64,000 nucleotides of DNA. Origin: Clostridiales bacterium. GTDB taxonomy: Bacteria; Bacillota; Clostridia; Christensenellales; Borkfalkiaceae. Within the stretch, counting starts at the first letter, position 1. Every line of letters begins with the position of its first letter. Positions 26,664 to 35,617 of the stretch are shown in pieces. The position numbers and the translations under genes were made by a program. The DNA lies in contig SVHW01000003.1 of NCBI GenBank assembly GCA_015055655.1, positions 62,001 through 126,000 of the forward strand, written 5' to 3'. The notes under the pieces were generated by a model. That model was not told the DNA's origin and did not search any database. It was given only the letters and a program-made list of their open reading frames with translations.

Positions 26664-27197
26664 TTAGAAATCGTCGTCTTTTCTCTTACGTTTAGAACCG
26701 CTTTTGGGGGTAGGCGCGTCGTCATCGTCGAAATCGTCGTCGTCATCATCGTCGTCGTCATCGTCGTCCATATCGTAATAATCGTCCGCCGAAACGTATT
26801 CGAAATCGTCTTCTTCCGCGCTGGTTTCTTCTTCCTCTTCTTCCTCTTCTTCCTCTTCGTCGAATTCGGAATCGGGAATCCCCAAATCAACGTCGTCTTC
26901 TTCGTCGTCTAAATAGCTACGCCAAGACGCGTCTTCTTTGTCTTCGTCTTCGTCGGTTTCTTCCTCTTCGTACTGCGTCTTTTTCTTGCAGTTTTCGCAC
27001 ATCTTTTCCCCGAACGCCATATAGTTTTCACCGCAAATAGGACAAAGTTCCGTTTCCTCTGCGGCTTCCTCTGCCTCAATGTCGTCCGTGAACGTTTTTT
27101 CGCCAAGCAGTTCTTTTACGCAAACTTCGCAATATTCCTGTGTGTCTGCGTCAATAAAGTTTAATTCGCATCTCGGACATATAACGTATCTTGCCAT
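26664..27197 (-). CDS. Zinc-ribbon protein with poly-acidic tail
   Basis: 177 residues. Two short zinc ribbons lie at the N-terminus (CPRC with CEVC; CPIC with CENC). From residue about 80 it is dominated by Glu and Asp, including runs of ten Glu and twelve Asp, and it ends with a basic patch GSKRKRKDDDF. Such acidic tails often contact basic proteins or RNA polymerase, but no function can be assigned. Coding is supported by the zinc ribbons and a consistent frame through low-complexity DNA. It lies between rubrerythrin and a large lipoprotein. Confidence 0.65.
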   Translation of the reverse strand: MARYVICPRCELNFIDADTQEYCEVCVKELLGEKTFTDDIEAEEAAEETELCPICGENYMAFGEKMCENCKKKTQYEEEETDEDEDKEDASWRSYLDDEEDDVDLGIPDSEFDEEEEEEEEEEETSAEEDDFEYVSADDYYDMDDDDDDDDDDDDFDDDDAPTPKSGSKRKRKDDDF

Positions 27198-27323
27198 AAT
27201 TTTTCCCTCATTATTTTCCTTTCTTGGTAGGACTGCTATATTATATTAAGAAATGAAAAATTTGTAAACCGTTTTTGCGCCGTTTTCGTATTTTTTTTAT
27301 AAGTTTTTCTATTTTTTATAAAA

Positions 27324-27356
27324 AAAAGGCTGCATTGTTAGGGTGCAACCTTTTTT
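27324..27356 (-). terminator. Terminator of the lipoprotein gene
   Basis: GGTTGCA/TGCAGCC stem followed by TTTTTTT on the minus strand, directly after the stop codon. Confidence 0.75.
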
Positions 27357-27362
27357 CTCGTT

Positions 27363-29687
27363 TTATTCTTCTTTCGCTTCGGTTTCTTCCGCAGCTTCTT
27401 CTACGGTTTCTTCCACAGCTTCTTCCGCAGTTTCTTCCACGGGTTCTTCCACGGTTTCCGTCGTTTCTTCTACCGTTTCCGTGGCGTCTTCGTCTGCGTA
27501 AACGTCAATGCTCTTATCGTCCGTCGTATCAATCTTCTTGCGTTTGTACGCGTTTACCGTAGCTTCCGCTTCCGCTTTCTTCGCTTTCTTCTTTTTCACG
27601 ATAATCACCGCGGTGACAGCGCCTGCCGCTACTACGCCGATACCCACGCCGATAAGCAACCATTTCAACCACGTCGCCATACCGCCGTCTTGTTCTTCTT
27701 CAACGTCTTCGTATTTACGGACAACCGTTCTCCAAGCTTCTGCAATCGCGTCTTCGTCTTCCTTCGACGTCTTGCCTACTTGCGTAAAGAAATTCTTTTC
27801 CAATTTCCCCGCAAATTCGCCGCCGTCAGCAAACAACGTTGCGAATTCGTCAAACTTTTCGCCCTTCGATTCGCTGTATTGGTCACGGAATTCGTTAAAG
27901 ATACCCTTTTCGCCCGTACGGAAGAAGTAACGCATCGCTTCTTGCAAATCGCTGTAATTAGAATATTTACCGATTTTTTCTTCTACCGCTTTATAGGCCT
28001 CGTTCGCGTCTTTGATTTCCTTTACCGTGCCCATCTTGGCTGCGTACACGTAGTTGAAAGAGCTTTCGCCAATCAACGCGGCGTTGGCAAAGAGCACCGT
28101 GTCGCCGACGATTTCAGGCTTGTACCAATCGTTGGCAAACGTGAGATAATTCAACGATGCCACTTGATATTCTTCATTGTCGTTCAACGCATTGTATTGT
28201 TCCGCTGTGCCGGTATATTTCACTCTGGAAAGGTTTTGTCCGTTCGCAGTCGCCGCGCAGAAATACACGTAATCCCCGTCTATCTTCCAAAGGGTGGGCG
28301 AACCTACGCCGTTGGCAATACGAACTGCCGCGATAGGCGCTTTGTTTTTGTTATCGTAACCTGCTTTGTAAAGGTTGTTATCCGACACGTATATATAATA
28401 TTGTTGTTTTTTGCCGTCTTTATAATCTTTATAATACAACGCCGCGCCGCTTGCCGCGTTGGTGGTGGAAAGCGCCACTATGTTTTCCGTCGCTTTCACG
28501 TTGTCAACAATCGAGTTCCAACCGTCTACTTCTACCGTTTCGTCTGCCAAGCAATACAACGTCGTATCCGTTCCGTCCGAAGTCGTTTTTTGCACTCTGC
28601 TACGCGTAAAATACAAAACGCCGTCTTGATAACAATCTTCACCCAGCGTATAGGTATACCCATCGTATTCCGCTGCGGCGGTCTTGTCTGCTTGGTTATA
28701 CTGCGTTTGCGGAATATAATTGCCGTTGCCCACGCCGTCTAAAACGAGTTCGCCAAGGTTCACGTACGGATACGTGGAATAATCCTCGAAATTGTAAACG
28801 TCGTCGTGGTCGTGCCCGTCGTGGTCTTGTTCTTCGTTTTTCGCTTCCATTTCCGCTTTATCAAAAGCGTATTCCGTAATCTTTTCGCCCTTTGCGTTAT
28901 ATACGGTGTATTTCGCATTGTTAGCGTCGGTAACAGCCGTTGCGCCTGCGTTTACACGATATACTTGGTCATAGCTTTGTTTCGTGCCGTCGTCCGACGT
29001 AACGTTCATCGTATAATATACGTACGGGTTCGTCGGGTCTACGCTGTCGAAGAAGAACGCAGATTTTGCGCCCGATACCAACGTGCTGATTTGTTTCGTT
29101 TCCGTATTCACCGATTTCAACGAGCTGCCCTCTTTATACAGGCAATATACGACGCCGTTTTCTTCTACGAAACGGTAAACGCTGGCGTTATCGGAAAGAC
29201 GCAAGAAACAATCCTTCGAAGGACCTTCCGTGCCGTCCAATTTCGCACGCTTGAAATCGAGATAAGAAGACGCTACTTCGCCTCTGTCCGTCTTTTCCGT
29301 AGTAGGCGTTGCATAATATACGTAATCCCCATAGATAAAGATACCCGCATCGTAATCTTTTGCAACGAATAAGGAAGGCACTACCGTTTTTACGTTGGAA
29401 TAATTGCCATTTTTTAAATCGTTTTTGGAAATACGCATCAGCGCGCCTTTTACTACGTTGCCGTACGTGTTGTCAACGTCCGACGCGGCTTTCCCGTTGA
29501 TAAAGTAAACGAAATCGCCTTTTTCAACGACGAAACCGCCGTTGGAAGAAACTTCCGCCGCCGACGTATATCCGTCCAATCTATCGCCTTTATAATCGAA
29601 CGTGCCGCCGCCGCACCCTACGAAGGTTGCGCCAATGCACGCCGTTGCAAGCAATATACCGAGTGTTTTTTTCATTTTATCCCTCAT
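27363..29687 (-). CDS. Large beta-rich lipoprotein with C-terminal membrane helix and acidic tail
   Basis: 774 residues from the ATG at 29687 (AAGGAG, 9 nt). The signal peptide ends in ATFVGCGGG, a lipobox-like sequence. Most of the protein consists of repeated beta segments of the type GDYVYYATP, NGVVYCLYKE, DGDYVYFCAA, suggesting a beta-propeller of the DUF5050/TolB kind. An inserted HDGHDHDD may bind metal. Near residue 660 a membrane helix (WLLIGVGIGVVAAGAVTAV) is followed by a Lys patch and about 90 residues of VEET/EEAxEE repeats. Anchoring at both ends, with an acidic cytoplasmic tail, is uncommon. Function unknown; a surface sensor or scaffold is possible. Confidence 0.75.
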   Translation of the reverse strand: MRDKMKKTLGILLATACIGATFVGCGGGTFDYKGDRLDGYTSAAEVSSNGGFVVEKGDFVYFINGKAASDVDNTYGNVVKGALMRISKNDLKNGNYSNVKTVVPSLFVAKDYDAGIFIYGDYVYYATPTTEKTDRGEVASSYLDFKRAKLDGTEGPSKDCFLRLSDNASVYRFVEENGVVYCLYKEGSSLKSVNTETKQISTLVSGAKSAFFFDSVDPTNPYVYYTMNVTSDDGTKQSYDQVYRVNAGATAVTDANNAKYTVYNAKGEKITEYAFDKAEMEAKNEEQDHDGHDHDDVYNFEDYSTYPYVNLGELVLDGVGNGNYIPQTQYNQADKTAAAEYDGYTYTLGEDCYQDGVLYFTRSRVQKTTSDGTDTTLYCLADETVEVDGWNSIVDNVKATENIVALSTTNAASGAALYYKDYKDGKKQQYYIYVSDNNLYKAGYDNKNKAPIAAVRIANGVGSPTLWKIDGDYVYFCAATANGQNLSRVKYTGTAEQYNALNDNEEYQVASLNYLTFANDWYKPEIVGDTVLFANAALIGESSFNYVYAAKMGTVKEIKDANEAYKAVEEKIGKYSNYSDLQEAMRYFFRTGEKGIFNEFRDQYSESKGEKFDEFATLFADGGEFAGKLEKNFFTQVGKTSKEDEDAIAEAWRTVVRKYEDVEEEQDGGMATWLKWLLIGVGIGVVAAGAVTAVIIVKKKKAKKAEAEATVNAYKRKKIDTTDDKSIDVYADEDATETVEETTETVEEPVEETAEEAVEETVEEAAEETEAKEE

Positions 29688-29866
29688 TGTAAAGGACTCC
29701 TTTTTTCTTCGAAATACCTATAAGGTATTATTCGACTATTTTAACGCATATTCTATTATATATCAAAACGGCAATTAAAGCAATAAAAAACGCCGTAAAT
29801 TTTTCTCTTTTTTGCGTGAAATTTTTTAAAAATCGTCAAAAACAGTCTTTTAGGGGGTAGATTTCT

Positions 29867-30079
29867 ATGGAACCGTTTGCCTTATTTAATCTTTTGCAAT
29901 CACTTTTATCGGGAAACAGCGCCGAAAGCAGCGCGGAAAAAGAGGCTTTTTCACCCTCTCTTCCTACGGAAGAGCCTGTAAACGACGCGCCGCAAGAGCC
30001 TATCCCCACCCCCTCGCAAGAGGCGGCTTTGCGCTTTTTAATCGAGCACGAAAACAGGGCAAAACGAACGAAAAAATGA
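29867..30079 (+). CDS. Hypothetical 70-residue protein
   Basis: Begins MEPFALFNLLQSLLSGN, has a Pro/Glu-rich middle, and ends with a helix ALRFLIEHENRAKRTKK. A GGGGG stretch 9 nt before the ATG can serve as ribosome site. A terminator follows at 30138. No domain recognised; probably a real but uncharacterised cytosolic protein. Confidence 0.5.
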   Translation: MEPFALFNLLQSLLSGNSAESSAEKEAFSPSLPTEEPVNDAPQEPIPTPSQEAALRFLIEHENRAKRTKK

Positions 30080-30137
30080 CGCGTTGGCTACGCGAACCCA
30101 CGCGTACGTAAAAGCGTTTGCGTGGAAAAAGAAAACC

Positions 30138-30172
30138 CCGAACACCTGTATGGTGTCGGGGTTTTTTGCCGT
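30138..30172. terminator. Bidirectional terminator before rpsI
   Basis: CCCCGAACACC and GGTGTCGGGG with T run on the plus strand and a mixed T-rich run on the minus strand. It ends the 70-residue gene and the convergent rplM-rpsI operon. Confidence 0.8.
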
Positions 30173-30182
30173 AAGGCAAGAA

Positions 30183-30596
30183 TTATCTCTTCGAGAATTG
30201 AGGTGCGCGACGAGCTTTCTTCAAGCCGTACTTCTTTCTTTCCTTTGCACGAGGGTCACGCGTCAAGAATCCAGCCGCTTTCAATACGGGACGGCAGTTT
30301 TCTTCTGCTTCGAGGAGCGCGCGCGCAATACCAAGACGGATAGCGCCTGCTTGACCGGTGTAACCACCGCCAATAACGTTTACCATAACGTCGTATTTGC
30401 TTTCCACGTCTACTGCAACGAGGGGTTGCTTAACGATGTATTGCAACGTACCTTGGGGGAAATAATTTTCAAAAGCGCGGTCGTTAATCACAATCGTGCC
30501 GTTGCCGCCGGGGATAAGACGTACGCGAGCGATAGCCTTCTTTCTTCTGCCCGTTCCCCAGAATTGAATCTTCTTTTTCACACTTGCTTTTGCCAT
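30183..30596 (-). CDS. rpsI: 30S ribosomal protein S9
   Basis: 137 residues with the S9 signatures [33 protein letters not shown] and the conserved C-terminal SKR that reaches the ribosomal P site. The N-terminus has a short Lys-rich extension before the core. It lies 16 bp after rplM, the standard pairing. Confidence 0.97.
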   Translation of the reverse strand: MAKASVKKKIQFWGTGRRKKAIARVRLIPGGNGTIVINDRAFENYFPQGTLQYIVKQPLVAVDVESKYDVMVNVIGGGYTGQAGAIRLGIARALLEAEENCRPVLKAAGFLTRDPRAKERKKYGLKKARRAPQFSKR

Positions 30597-30612
30597 TTTT
30601 CAGTCCTCTCCT

Positions 30613-31044
30613 TTAGTCCACTTTCAGTTCTTCGGGTTTTTGCGCCGCATGGTTGTGTTCCGCGCCCTTGTAAACGCGAAGCTTTTTAAGCGTAGCTCTG
30701 CCGAGGCTGTTTTTGGGGAGCATACCTTTTACCGCTTCGTAAACGGCAAGGTCGCTCTTTTCCGCCATCAACTTCTTGTAGGAAATTTCCTTCAAGCCGC
30801 CGATGTAACCGGTGTGATATCTATAAAATTTATCTTCCAACTTCTTACCCGTCAAAACGACTTTGTCCGTGTTGATAACGATAACGAAATCGCCCGTGTC
30901 AACGTTGGGAGTGAAGGTGGGTTTGTGCTTGCCGCGAAGGACGGAAGCCACTTTGGTAGCAAGACGACCAAGGGGAATACCCGCTGCGTCTACGACATAC
31001 CATTTTCTTTCAACCGTTTCGGCGTGCGCCATATAGGTTTTCAT
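30613..31044 (-). CDS. rplM: 50S ribosomal protein L13
   Basis: 143 residues, typical for L13: [20 protein letters not shown] at the N-terminus, [19 protein letters not shown] in the middle and [19 protein letters not shown] near the C-terminus. First gene of the rplM-rpsI operon, with a consensus promoter and a leader of about 130 nt. Confidence 0.97.
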   Translation of the reverse strand: MKTYMAHAETVERKWYVVDAAGIPLGRLATKVASVLRGKHKPTFTPNVDTGDFVIVINTDKVVLTGKKLEDKFYRYHTGYIGGLKEISYKKLMAEKSDLAVYEAVKGMLPKNSLGRATLKKLRVYKGAEHNHAAQKPEELKVD

Positions 31045-31174
31045 AATATGTTACTCCTTATTTCGTGTGTATTTTTTCATTTTTTCTCAATGCGTCGTAA
31101 AAACTGAATCCTTGAAAAATACGTTCAACTAACGGGAAAAAACGAGGTTTTTCAAGCAGTTTTGCCAACTTGCC
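31045..31174 (-). promoter_or_regulatory. Leader of rplM with possible structured RNA
   Basis: The leader contains CTTGAAAAA and TTTTTCAAG, able to pair, the latter within TTTTTCAAGGATT, a 13-mer also present in the rplU leader (60021-60033). Ribosomal-protein leaders in Firmicutes often carry autoregulatory structures; this one is a candidate. Confidence 0.4.
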
Positions 31175-31179
31175 TATTT

Positions 31180-31208
31180 ATTGTATTATGAAACGAAATT
31201 TAAGTCAA
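31180..31208 (-). promoter_or_regulatory. Promoter of rplM-rpsI
   Basis: TTGACT (31203-31208) and TACAAT (31180-31185), spacer 17, on the minus strand. Confidence 0.8.
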
Positions 31209-31365
31209 GCTGTTTTGCGCCTACTTTTTCATTTTTTTTTATTTTTTTAAAAAATTTTTTCGTGAGTAAAAACCTCGCATAAATACAATATTATATATAT
31301 ACTTTGCCCGCCCGTTTTATTTTCCGCTTGCGGATAAAATTTTTCCGTTTTTCCCCTGCTTTTTA

Positions 31366-31394
31366 TTGCTTTTTTTTGCTCTATCCGTTATAAT
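31366..31394 (+). promoter_or_regulatory. Promoter of the fructose-bisphosphate aldolase gene
   Basis: TTGCTT (31366-31371) and TATAAT (31389-31394), spacer 17. Confidence 0.7.
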
Positions 31395-31433
31395 ATTAGC
31401 ATATGGAATAAAAATTTTTGGAGGACATACACT

Positions 31434-32372
31434 ATGCCTTTGGTAACTACTACCGATATGTTTAAAAAAGCGTACGCAGGGAAATACGCTATCGGCGCGT
31501 TCAACGTAAACAATATGGAAATGATTCAAGCCATCGTTGAAGCGGCAAACGAAGAAAAATCCCCCGTCATTTTGCAGGTTTCCGCCGGCGCAAGAAAATA
31601 TGCGAACCCCGTATATTTGAAAAAGCTTGTGGAAGCGGCTGTGGAAACGACGAATATTCCCATCGCAATGCACCTCGACCACGGCGCAGATTTCGAAATT
31701 TGCAAAGCTTCTATCGACAGCGGCTTTACCTCCGTTATGATTGACGCTTCTTCTCATCCTTGGGAAGAAAATATCGAAATCACGAAAAAGGTCGTAGAAT
31801 ACGCACACGATCACGGCGTCGTTGTTGAAGCGGAACTTGGCAAACTTGCAGGCATCGAAGACGACGTAAACGTAGCCGCGGCTGACGCGCAATTCACCTC
31901 CCCCGACGAAGTGGAAGAATTTACGTCCAAGACGGGTATCGACTCCTTGGCAATCGCCATTGGAACGAGCCACGGCGCGTATAAATTCAAACCCGGTCAA
32001 GACCCGAAACTTCGTTTGGATATCTTGGAAGAAATCGGCAAAAGACTTCCCGGCTTCCCCATCGTATTGCACGGCGCTTCTTCCGTTCCCCAAGACAAAG
32101 TTGCTATCGTAAACCAATTCGGCGGCAGTATGCCTAACGCAATCGGTATCCCCGAAAGCGAACTGAGAAAAGCGGCGCAAATGGCGGTTTGCAAAATCAA
32201 TATCGACTCTGACCTTCGCGTAGCGTTCACGGCGGCGATTAGAAAGCATTTCAGCGACGCTCCTTCCCACTTCGACCCTCGTCAATACCTTGGCGACGCA
32301 CGCGCGATGATGAAGGAAATGGTAAAACACAAGATTGTCAACGTGCTTGGCTCTGCTGGCAAAGCGTTTTAA
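31434..32372 (+). CDS. fba: Class II fructose-1,6-bisphosphate aldolase
   Basis: 312 residues. Cleaves fructose-1,6-bisphosphate into DHAP and glyceraldehyde-3-phosphate in glycolysis. Zinc and substrate motifs are AMHLDHG (about residue 80), VVVEAELG, AIGTSHGAYKF and VLHGASS; the late NIDSDLRVAF contains the conserved Asp. TTGGAGG lies upstream of the ATG, with a good promoter and a terminator of its own, so it is monocistronic. gapA is located 1.1 kb downstream. Confidence 0.96.
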   Translation: MPLVTTTDMFKKAYAGKYAIGAFNVNNMEMIQAIVEAANEEKSPVILQVSAGARKYANPVYLKKLVEAAVETTNIPIAMHLDHGADFEICKASIDSGFTSVMIDASSHPWEENIEITKKVVEYAHDHGVVVEAELGKLAGIEDDVNVAAADAQFTSPDEVEEFTSKTGIDSLAIAIGTSHGAYKFKPGQDPKLRLDILEEIGKRLPGFPIVLHGASSVPQDKVAIVNQFGGSMPNAIGIPESELRKAAQMAVCKINIDSDLRVAFTAAIRKHFSDAPSHFDPRQYLGDARAMMKEMVKHKIVNVLGSAGKAF

Positions 32373-32380
32373 TTAAAATG

Positions 32381-32410
32381 AAAAACGGCTCGGTTTTCGA
32401 GCCGTTTTAT
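32381..32410. terminator. Terminator between fba and the convergent gene
   Basis: AAAACGGCTCG-GTTTT-CGAGCCGTTTT, with T/A runs on both sides. Confidence 0.85.
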
Positions 32411-32817
32411 TTTTGCGTTCTTCCTATCATTGCCGCGCGCAATCGTTCCCTTTCCGTAAAAAACCAACGTTTTAATTGCGCGTATATTTCCTTCCCGTAT
32501 TCCCCAAAATAGATATCTTCCATATCGTCTATCTTTCGCAAAATATCATACGGCAATAGAAGATACGTCCGTTTTGCCTTCTCTATCATCTGCAACGTTT
32601 TTTCTTGATAATTTTCTTCTTCGTCCAGCGCTTTATTGACGGTAAACATACACCGCAACAGCGTTTCCTTTCTCTTTTTCCCCTTAAACGCCTTGACGTG
32701 ATACATACGCAAACTGAGCTGTACCGCCTCTAATAAGGAAATTCTCTCTCCGTATATATCGCCTTTCGTATATGGAAAATCAATTTCTAACGATTGATAT
32801 TCTTCCATCTTCCCCAT
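32407..32817 (-). CDS. Hypothetical 136-residue cytosolic protein
   Basis: The ATG at 32817 has GAGGAG upstream; an in-frame ATG at 32877 has none and lies in AT-rich DNA. The protein is highly charged and helical, with KGKKRKETLLRCMFTVNKAL and LLLPYDILRKIDDMEDI; no signal peptide or known domain. It faces the HTH gene at 32966 across a short divergent gap. Confidence 0.6.
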   Translation of the reverse strand: MGKMEEYQSLEIDFPYTKGDIYGERISLLEAVQLSLRMYHVKAFKGKKRKETLLRCMFTVNKALDEEENYQEKTLQMIEKAKRTYLLLPYDILRKIDDMEDIYFGEYGKEIYAQLKRWFFTERERLRAAMIGRTQK

Positions 32818-32965
32818 TTCTCTTTTCTCCTCTTTTTTATTGATTATAACATATTTTTTTGAAAAACACAATCGCAATATGAATATTTTTCACTTATAAT
32901 TCGTATTTTACAATTGTAATTGTATTAAAATATAAATGTAACTTGCAATTTAGGAAGAATTATTT

Positions 32966-33274
32966 GTGAATATTGTAGAAAAAATCGACAAATTAAGAAA
33001 AGAGAAACGTTGGACAAAATCTATGCTTGCCACGCAAGCAGGTATTACTCCAAATACTGTTTACAATTGGTATAATGACAAAAAAGCCACGCCCACGCGC
33101 GAATCTATTGAAAACGTATGCGCCGCACTCGGCGTTTCAGTAATTAGTATGTACGCAGACGTTGAGGCAGGCGATTTAACGGCGGAAGAATTGGAGCTTT
33201 TAGAGGCGTTTAGGAAAGTCCCCGATAAGAAAAAAGGCGTGGCGATTGCCACCTTGAAAGCTATGTGCGAATAA
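32966..33274 (+). CDS. XRE-family HTH regulator
   Basis: 102 residues from a GTG start (32966) with AGGAAG 8 nt upstream. N-terminal Cro/CI HTH: TKSMLATQAGITPNTVYNWY, then ATPTRESIENVCAALGV. The C-terminal tail (LTAEELELLEAFRKVPDKKK) is the short helix found in many solo Firmicutes regulators. The palindrome TTACAATTGTAA at about 32908 upstream may be its operator. A terminator follows at 33284. Confidence 0.85.
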   Translation: MNIVEKIDKLRKEKRWTKSMLATQAGITPNTVYNWYNDKKATPTRESIENVCAALGVSVISMYADVEAGDLTAEELELLEAFRKVPDKKKGVAIATLKAMCE

Positions 33275-33283
33275 AAAACGTAG

Positions 33284-33312
33284 GAACGAAAAAATCGTTC
33301 CTCTTTTTTGTT
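33284..33312 (+). terminator. Terminator of the HTH gene
   Basis: AGGAACG-AAAAAAT-CGTTCCT followed by a CTTTTTT run. Confidence 0.75.
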
Positions 33313-33350
33313 TTTGCAGAAAGATTTTTTATAATGGGCGCATAAAATTA

Positions 33351-33379
33351 TTGACGAAAGATAAAAAGTATGCTAAAAT
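33351..33379 (+). promoter_or_regulatory. Promoter of gapA
   Basis: TTGACG (33351-33356) and TAAAAT (33374-33379), spacer 17. The leader of about 85 nt is AT-rich with no obvious riboswitch. Confidence 0.7.
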
Positions 33380-33470
33380 ATTATTTGGTTGAAAGCGGAT
33401 TGCTGTTTTCCCGTTTTTACAAATAAAAAGTATTAAATAAATTTTATCATTTTTTGGAGGAATTTCTATT

Positions 33471-34490
33471 ATGGCAAACGTAAAAGTTGCAATCAACGGT
33501 TTTGGCCGTATCGGTCGTCTTGCGTTTAGACAAATGTTCGGCGCAGAAGGTTATGAAGTTGTTGCTATCAACGACCTTACCAGCCCTTCTATGCTCGCAC
33601 ACCTTTTGAAGTATGACACGGCGCAAGGTAGATACGCTCTTGCAGAAACGGTTTCTGCTGACGACGAAGCAGGCACGATTACCGTTAACGGCAAAACGAT
33701 TAGAATTTATGCAGAAAAAGACGCTGCTAACTGCCCTTGGGCTGCTAACGACGTAGACGTAGTGCTTGAATGCACGGGCTTCTATACGTCCAAAGCTAAA
33801 TCCGAAGCGCACATCAAAGCTGGCGCAAAGAAAGTTGTTATCTCCGCCCCTGCTGGTAACGACCTTCCTACCATCGTTTACAGCGTAAACGAAAAGACGC
33901 TTACGAAGAACGACACCATCATCTCCGCTGCGTCTTGTACGACCAACTGCCTTGCTCCTATGGCAAACACGCTTAACAAGCTTTCCAAAATTAAGAAAGG
34001 CTATATGACGACGATTCACGCTTACACGGGCGACCAAATGGTTCTCGACGGCCCTCATCGTAAAGGCGACTTCCGTCGTGCGCGCGCTGCTGCTGCAAAC
34101 ATCGTTCCCAACTCCACGGGCGCAGCAAAAGCTATCGGCCTTGTTATCCCCGAACTCAACGGCGTTCTTGACGGTTGCGCACAACGCGTTCCCGTTCCCA
34201 CCGGTTCGCTTACCCAACTCGTTGCTATCTGCGAAGGCGAAGTTGACGCGGCTACGGTAAACGCTGCAATGAAAGCTGCTGCTTCCAAGTCCTTCGGCTA
34301 CACGGAAGAAGAAATCGTTTCCTCCGATATCATCGGCATCACCTACGGTTCCCTCTTCGACGCTACGCAAACGAAGTGCATGCCTATGGGCGATGGCAAC
34401 ACGCTTGTTAAAGTTGTTTCTTGGTACGACAACGAAAACTCCTACACCAGCCAAATGGTTAGAACGATTAAGTACTTCGCTGAACTTTAA
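33471..34490 (+). CDS. gapA: Glyceraldehyde-3-phosphate dehydrogenase, type I
   Basis: 339 residues. Rossmann NAD motif [13 protein letters not shown] at the N-terminus; catalytic Cys in [12 protein letters not shown] (about residue 156); His in [10 protein letters not shown]; substrate loop [20 protein letters not shown]. Catalyses oxidative phosphorylation of G3P in glycolysis. GGAGG precedes the ATG and a terminator follows at 34537; monocistronic. Codon use is strongly biased to C-ending codons, as in highly expressed genes. Confidence 0.97.
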   Translation: MANVKVAINGFGRIGRLAFRQMFGAEGYEVVAINDLTSPSMLAHLLKYDTAQGRYALAETVSADDEAGTITVNGKTIRIYAEKDAANCPWAANDVDVVLECTGFYTSKAKSEAHIKAGAKKVVISAPAGNDLPTIVYSVNEKTLTKNDTIISAASCTTNCLAPMANTLNKLSKIKKGYMTTIHAYTGDQMVLDGPHRKGDFRRARAAAANIVPNSTGAAKAIGLVIPELNGVLDGCAQRVPVPTGSLTQLVAICEGEVDAATVNAAMKAAASKSFGYTEEEIVSSDIIGITYGSLFDATQTKCMPMGDGNTLVKVVSWYDNENSYTSQMVRTIKYFAEL

Positions 34491-34536
34491 TCGAAAACGG
34501 AGTTTCGCTTTCACGTGAAACATTTATAACGAAAAC

Positions 34537-34573
34537 AGAACACCTCCCGATTTTTTCGGGAGGTGTTTTTTTA
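34537..34573 (+). terminator. Terminator of gapA
   Basis: AACACCTCCCGA-TTTT-TTCGGGAGGTGTT with a T run. Confidence 0.9.
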
Positions 34574-34836
34574 TTGTATTCAAGCCGTTGAATACGGTGG
34601 CTCGCCGCACAAACGCCTATCGGCGTTGGATAACGCAAAACTGCGTTTTGCTTTTAGGACGGCTTTTATCCGCCTTGTGGCGGCCCTTAACAAAGTGTCG
34701 TATGGGCGTTGCCCCTACACCCATAAGGGGCTATGCCCCTTAACCCCTCGTTGACGATATTGTTACATAAAGCCGTAACGAAGGATAGAAAGTTTTTGGG
34801 CGTGGAGCCTCTCCACTTGCCAGCGGTGGCTCACCT
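34574..34836. other. Hairpin-rich intergenic region without a gene
   Basis: About 260 bp beyond the gapA terminator hold a series of small inverted repeats: CGCCTATCGGCG, GCAAAACTGCGTTTTGC, CCGCCTTGTGGCGG, CCCATAAGGGG with TGCCCC, and AGCCTCTCCACTTGCCAGCGG. No convincing coding frame or tRNA fold was seen. It could be a remnant of a mobile element or a structured RNA. Confidence 0.5.
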
Positions 34837-35568
34837 TTAGTCCCTATTTCGTCTGCCGAATAAAAGGAATACCCATACGGCGAAACGCAAGAAATATACG
34901 AGCGAGGTGAGCAGCGACGCCACGTACGTCATTGCCGCCGCCGACAACATTTTTTCCGCGTACGGGAGTTCTTCGTCCGTCAAAATCCCCTCCGCTATCA
35001 ACATCTTTTTCGCCCTACGGCTTGCGTTGAGTTCCACGGGCAACGTCACCAACATAAACACCGTCGAGCCGCCGTATAAAATAACGCCTGCCATAGCAAG
35101 CCAATATCCAACGTCCGTGTTTTGCGTTTGCGTGACGAATACGTCTAAGATAAGCCCCACCAAAACGAGAGGCAACGCAAGATACGTGCCGATATTCACC
35201 ACAGGCACAAGCGCCGTACGCAATACGTAAGGGATATATTTCCTTTTCTTTTGCATTACGTGCCCTATCTCGTGCGCCGCCACGGCAACAGCCGCGATAG
35301 AGTCGTTTCCGTACGTGCTTTCGGACAAATTCACGATTTTCTTCGTGGGGTGGTAATGGTCGGAAAGCGAGCCTTTCACCCTGCCGACGGAAATATCGCG
35401 CACGCCGTTGCTACGCAACAGGCGTACGGCGGTGTCATACCCCGTCATCCGCGATTTCGTGCCCATATCTTGGTAGGCGCGATAGGTGCTATGCACACGC
35501 ATACTCGCCCAGCCGGAAAATATCGCGCAAAGCAATATCAACCCAAAAAATATCAAATAATATTCCAT
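34837..35568 (-). CDS. YugP-type membrane zinc metallopeptidase
   Basis: 243 residues. An N-terminal membrane helix is followed by the catalytic AAHEIGHVMQ (HExxH at about residue 98) and three further hydrophobic segments. The block SLSDHYHPTKKIVNLSESTY, before the active site, is typical of the Zn_peptidase_2 (YugP) family, small membrane proteases of unknown substrate in Firmicutes. The conserved ELNASRRA late in the protein may supply the third ligand. Stands alone next to rsmI on the same strand. Confidence 0.88.
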   Translation of the reverse strand: MEYYLIFFGLILLCAIFSGWASMRVHSTYRAYQDMGTKSRMTGYDTAVRLLRSNGVRDISVGRVKGSLSDHYHPTKKIVNLSESTYGNDSIAAVAVAAHEIGHVMQKKRKYIPYVLRTALVPVVNIGTYLALPLVLVGLILDVFVTQTQNTDVGYWLAMAGVILYGGSTVFMLVTLPVELNASRRAKKMLIAEGILTDEELPYAEKMLSAAAMTYVASLLTSLVYFLRFAVWVFLLFGRRNRD

Positions 35569-35617
35569 TTCCTTCTTCCTTATTTATAGTATTCGCACGC
35601 GCGCCAAAGTTATGCCT

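Noticed and set aside
34563-34754. 63-codon plus-strand frame after gapA
   Set aside because: It starts inside the gapA terminator and runs through hairpins; no ribosome site or recognisable sequence.
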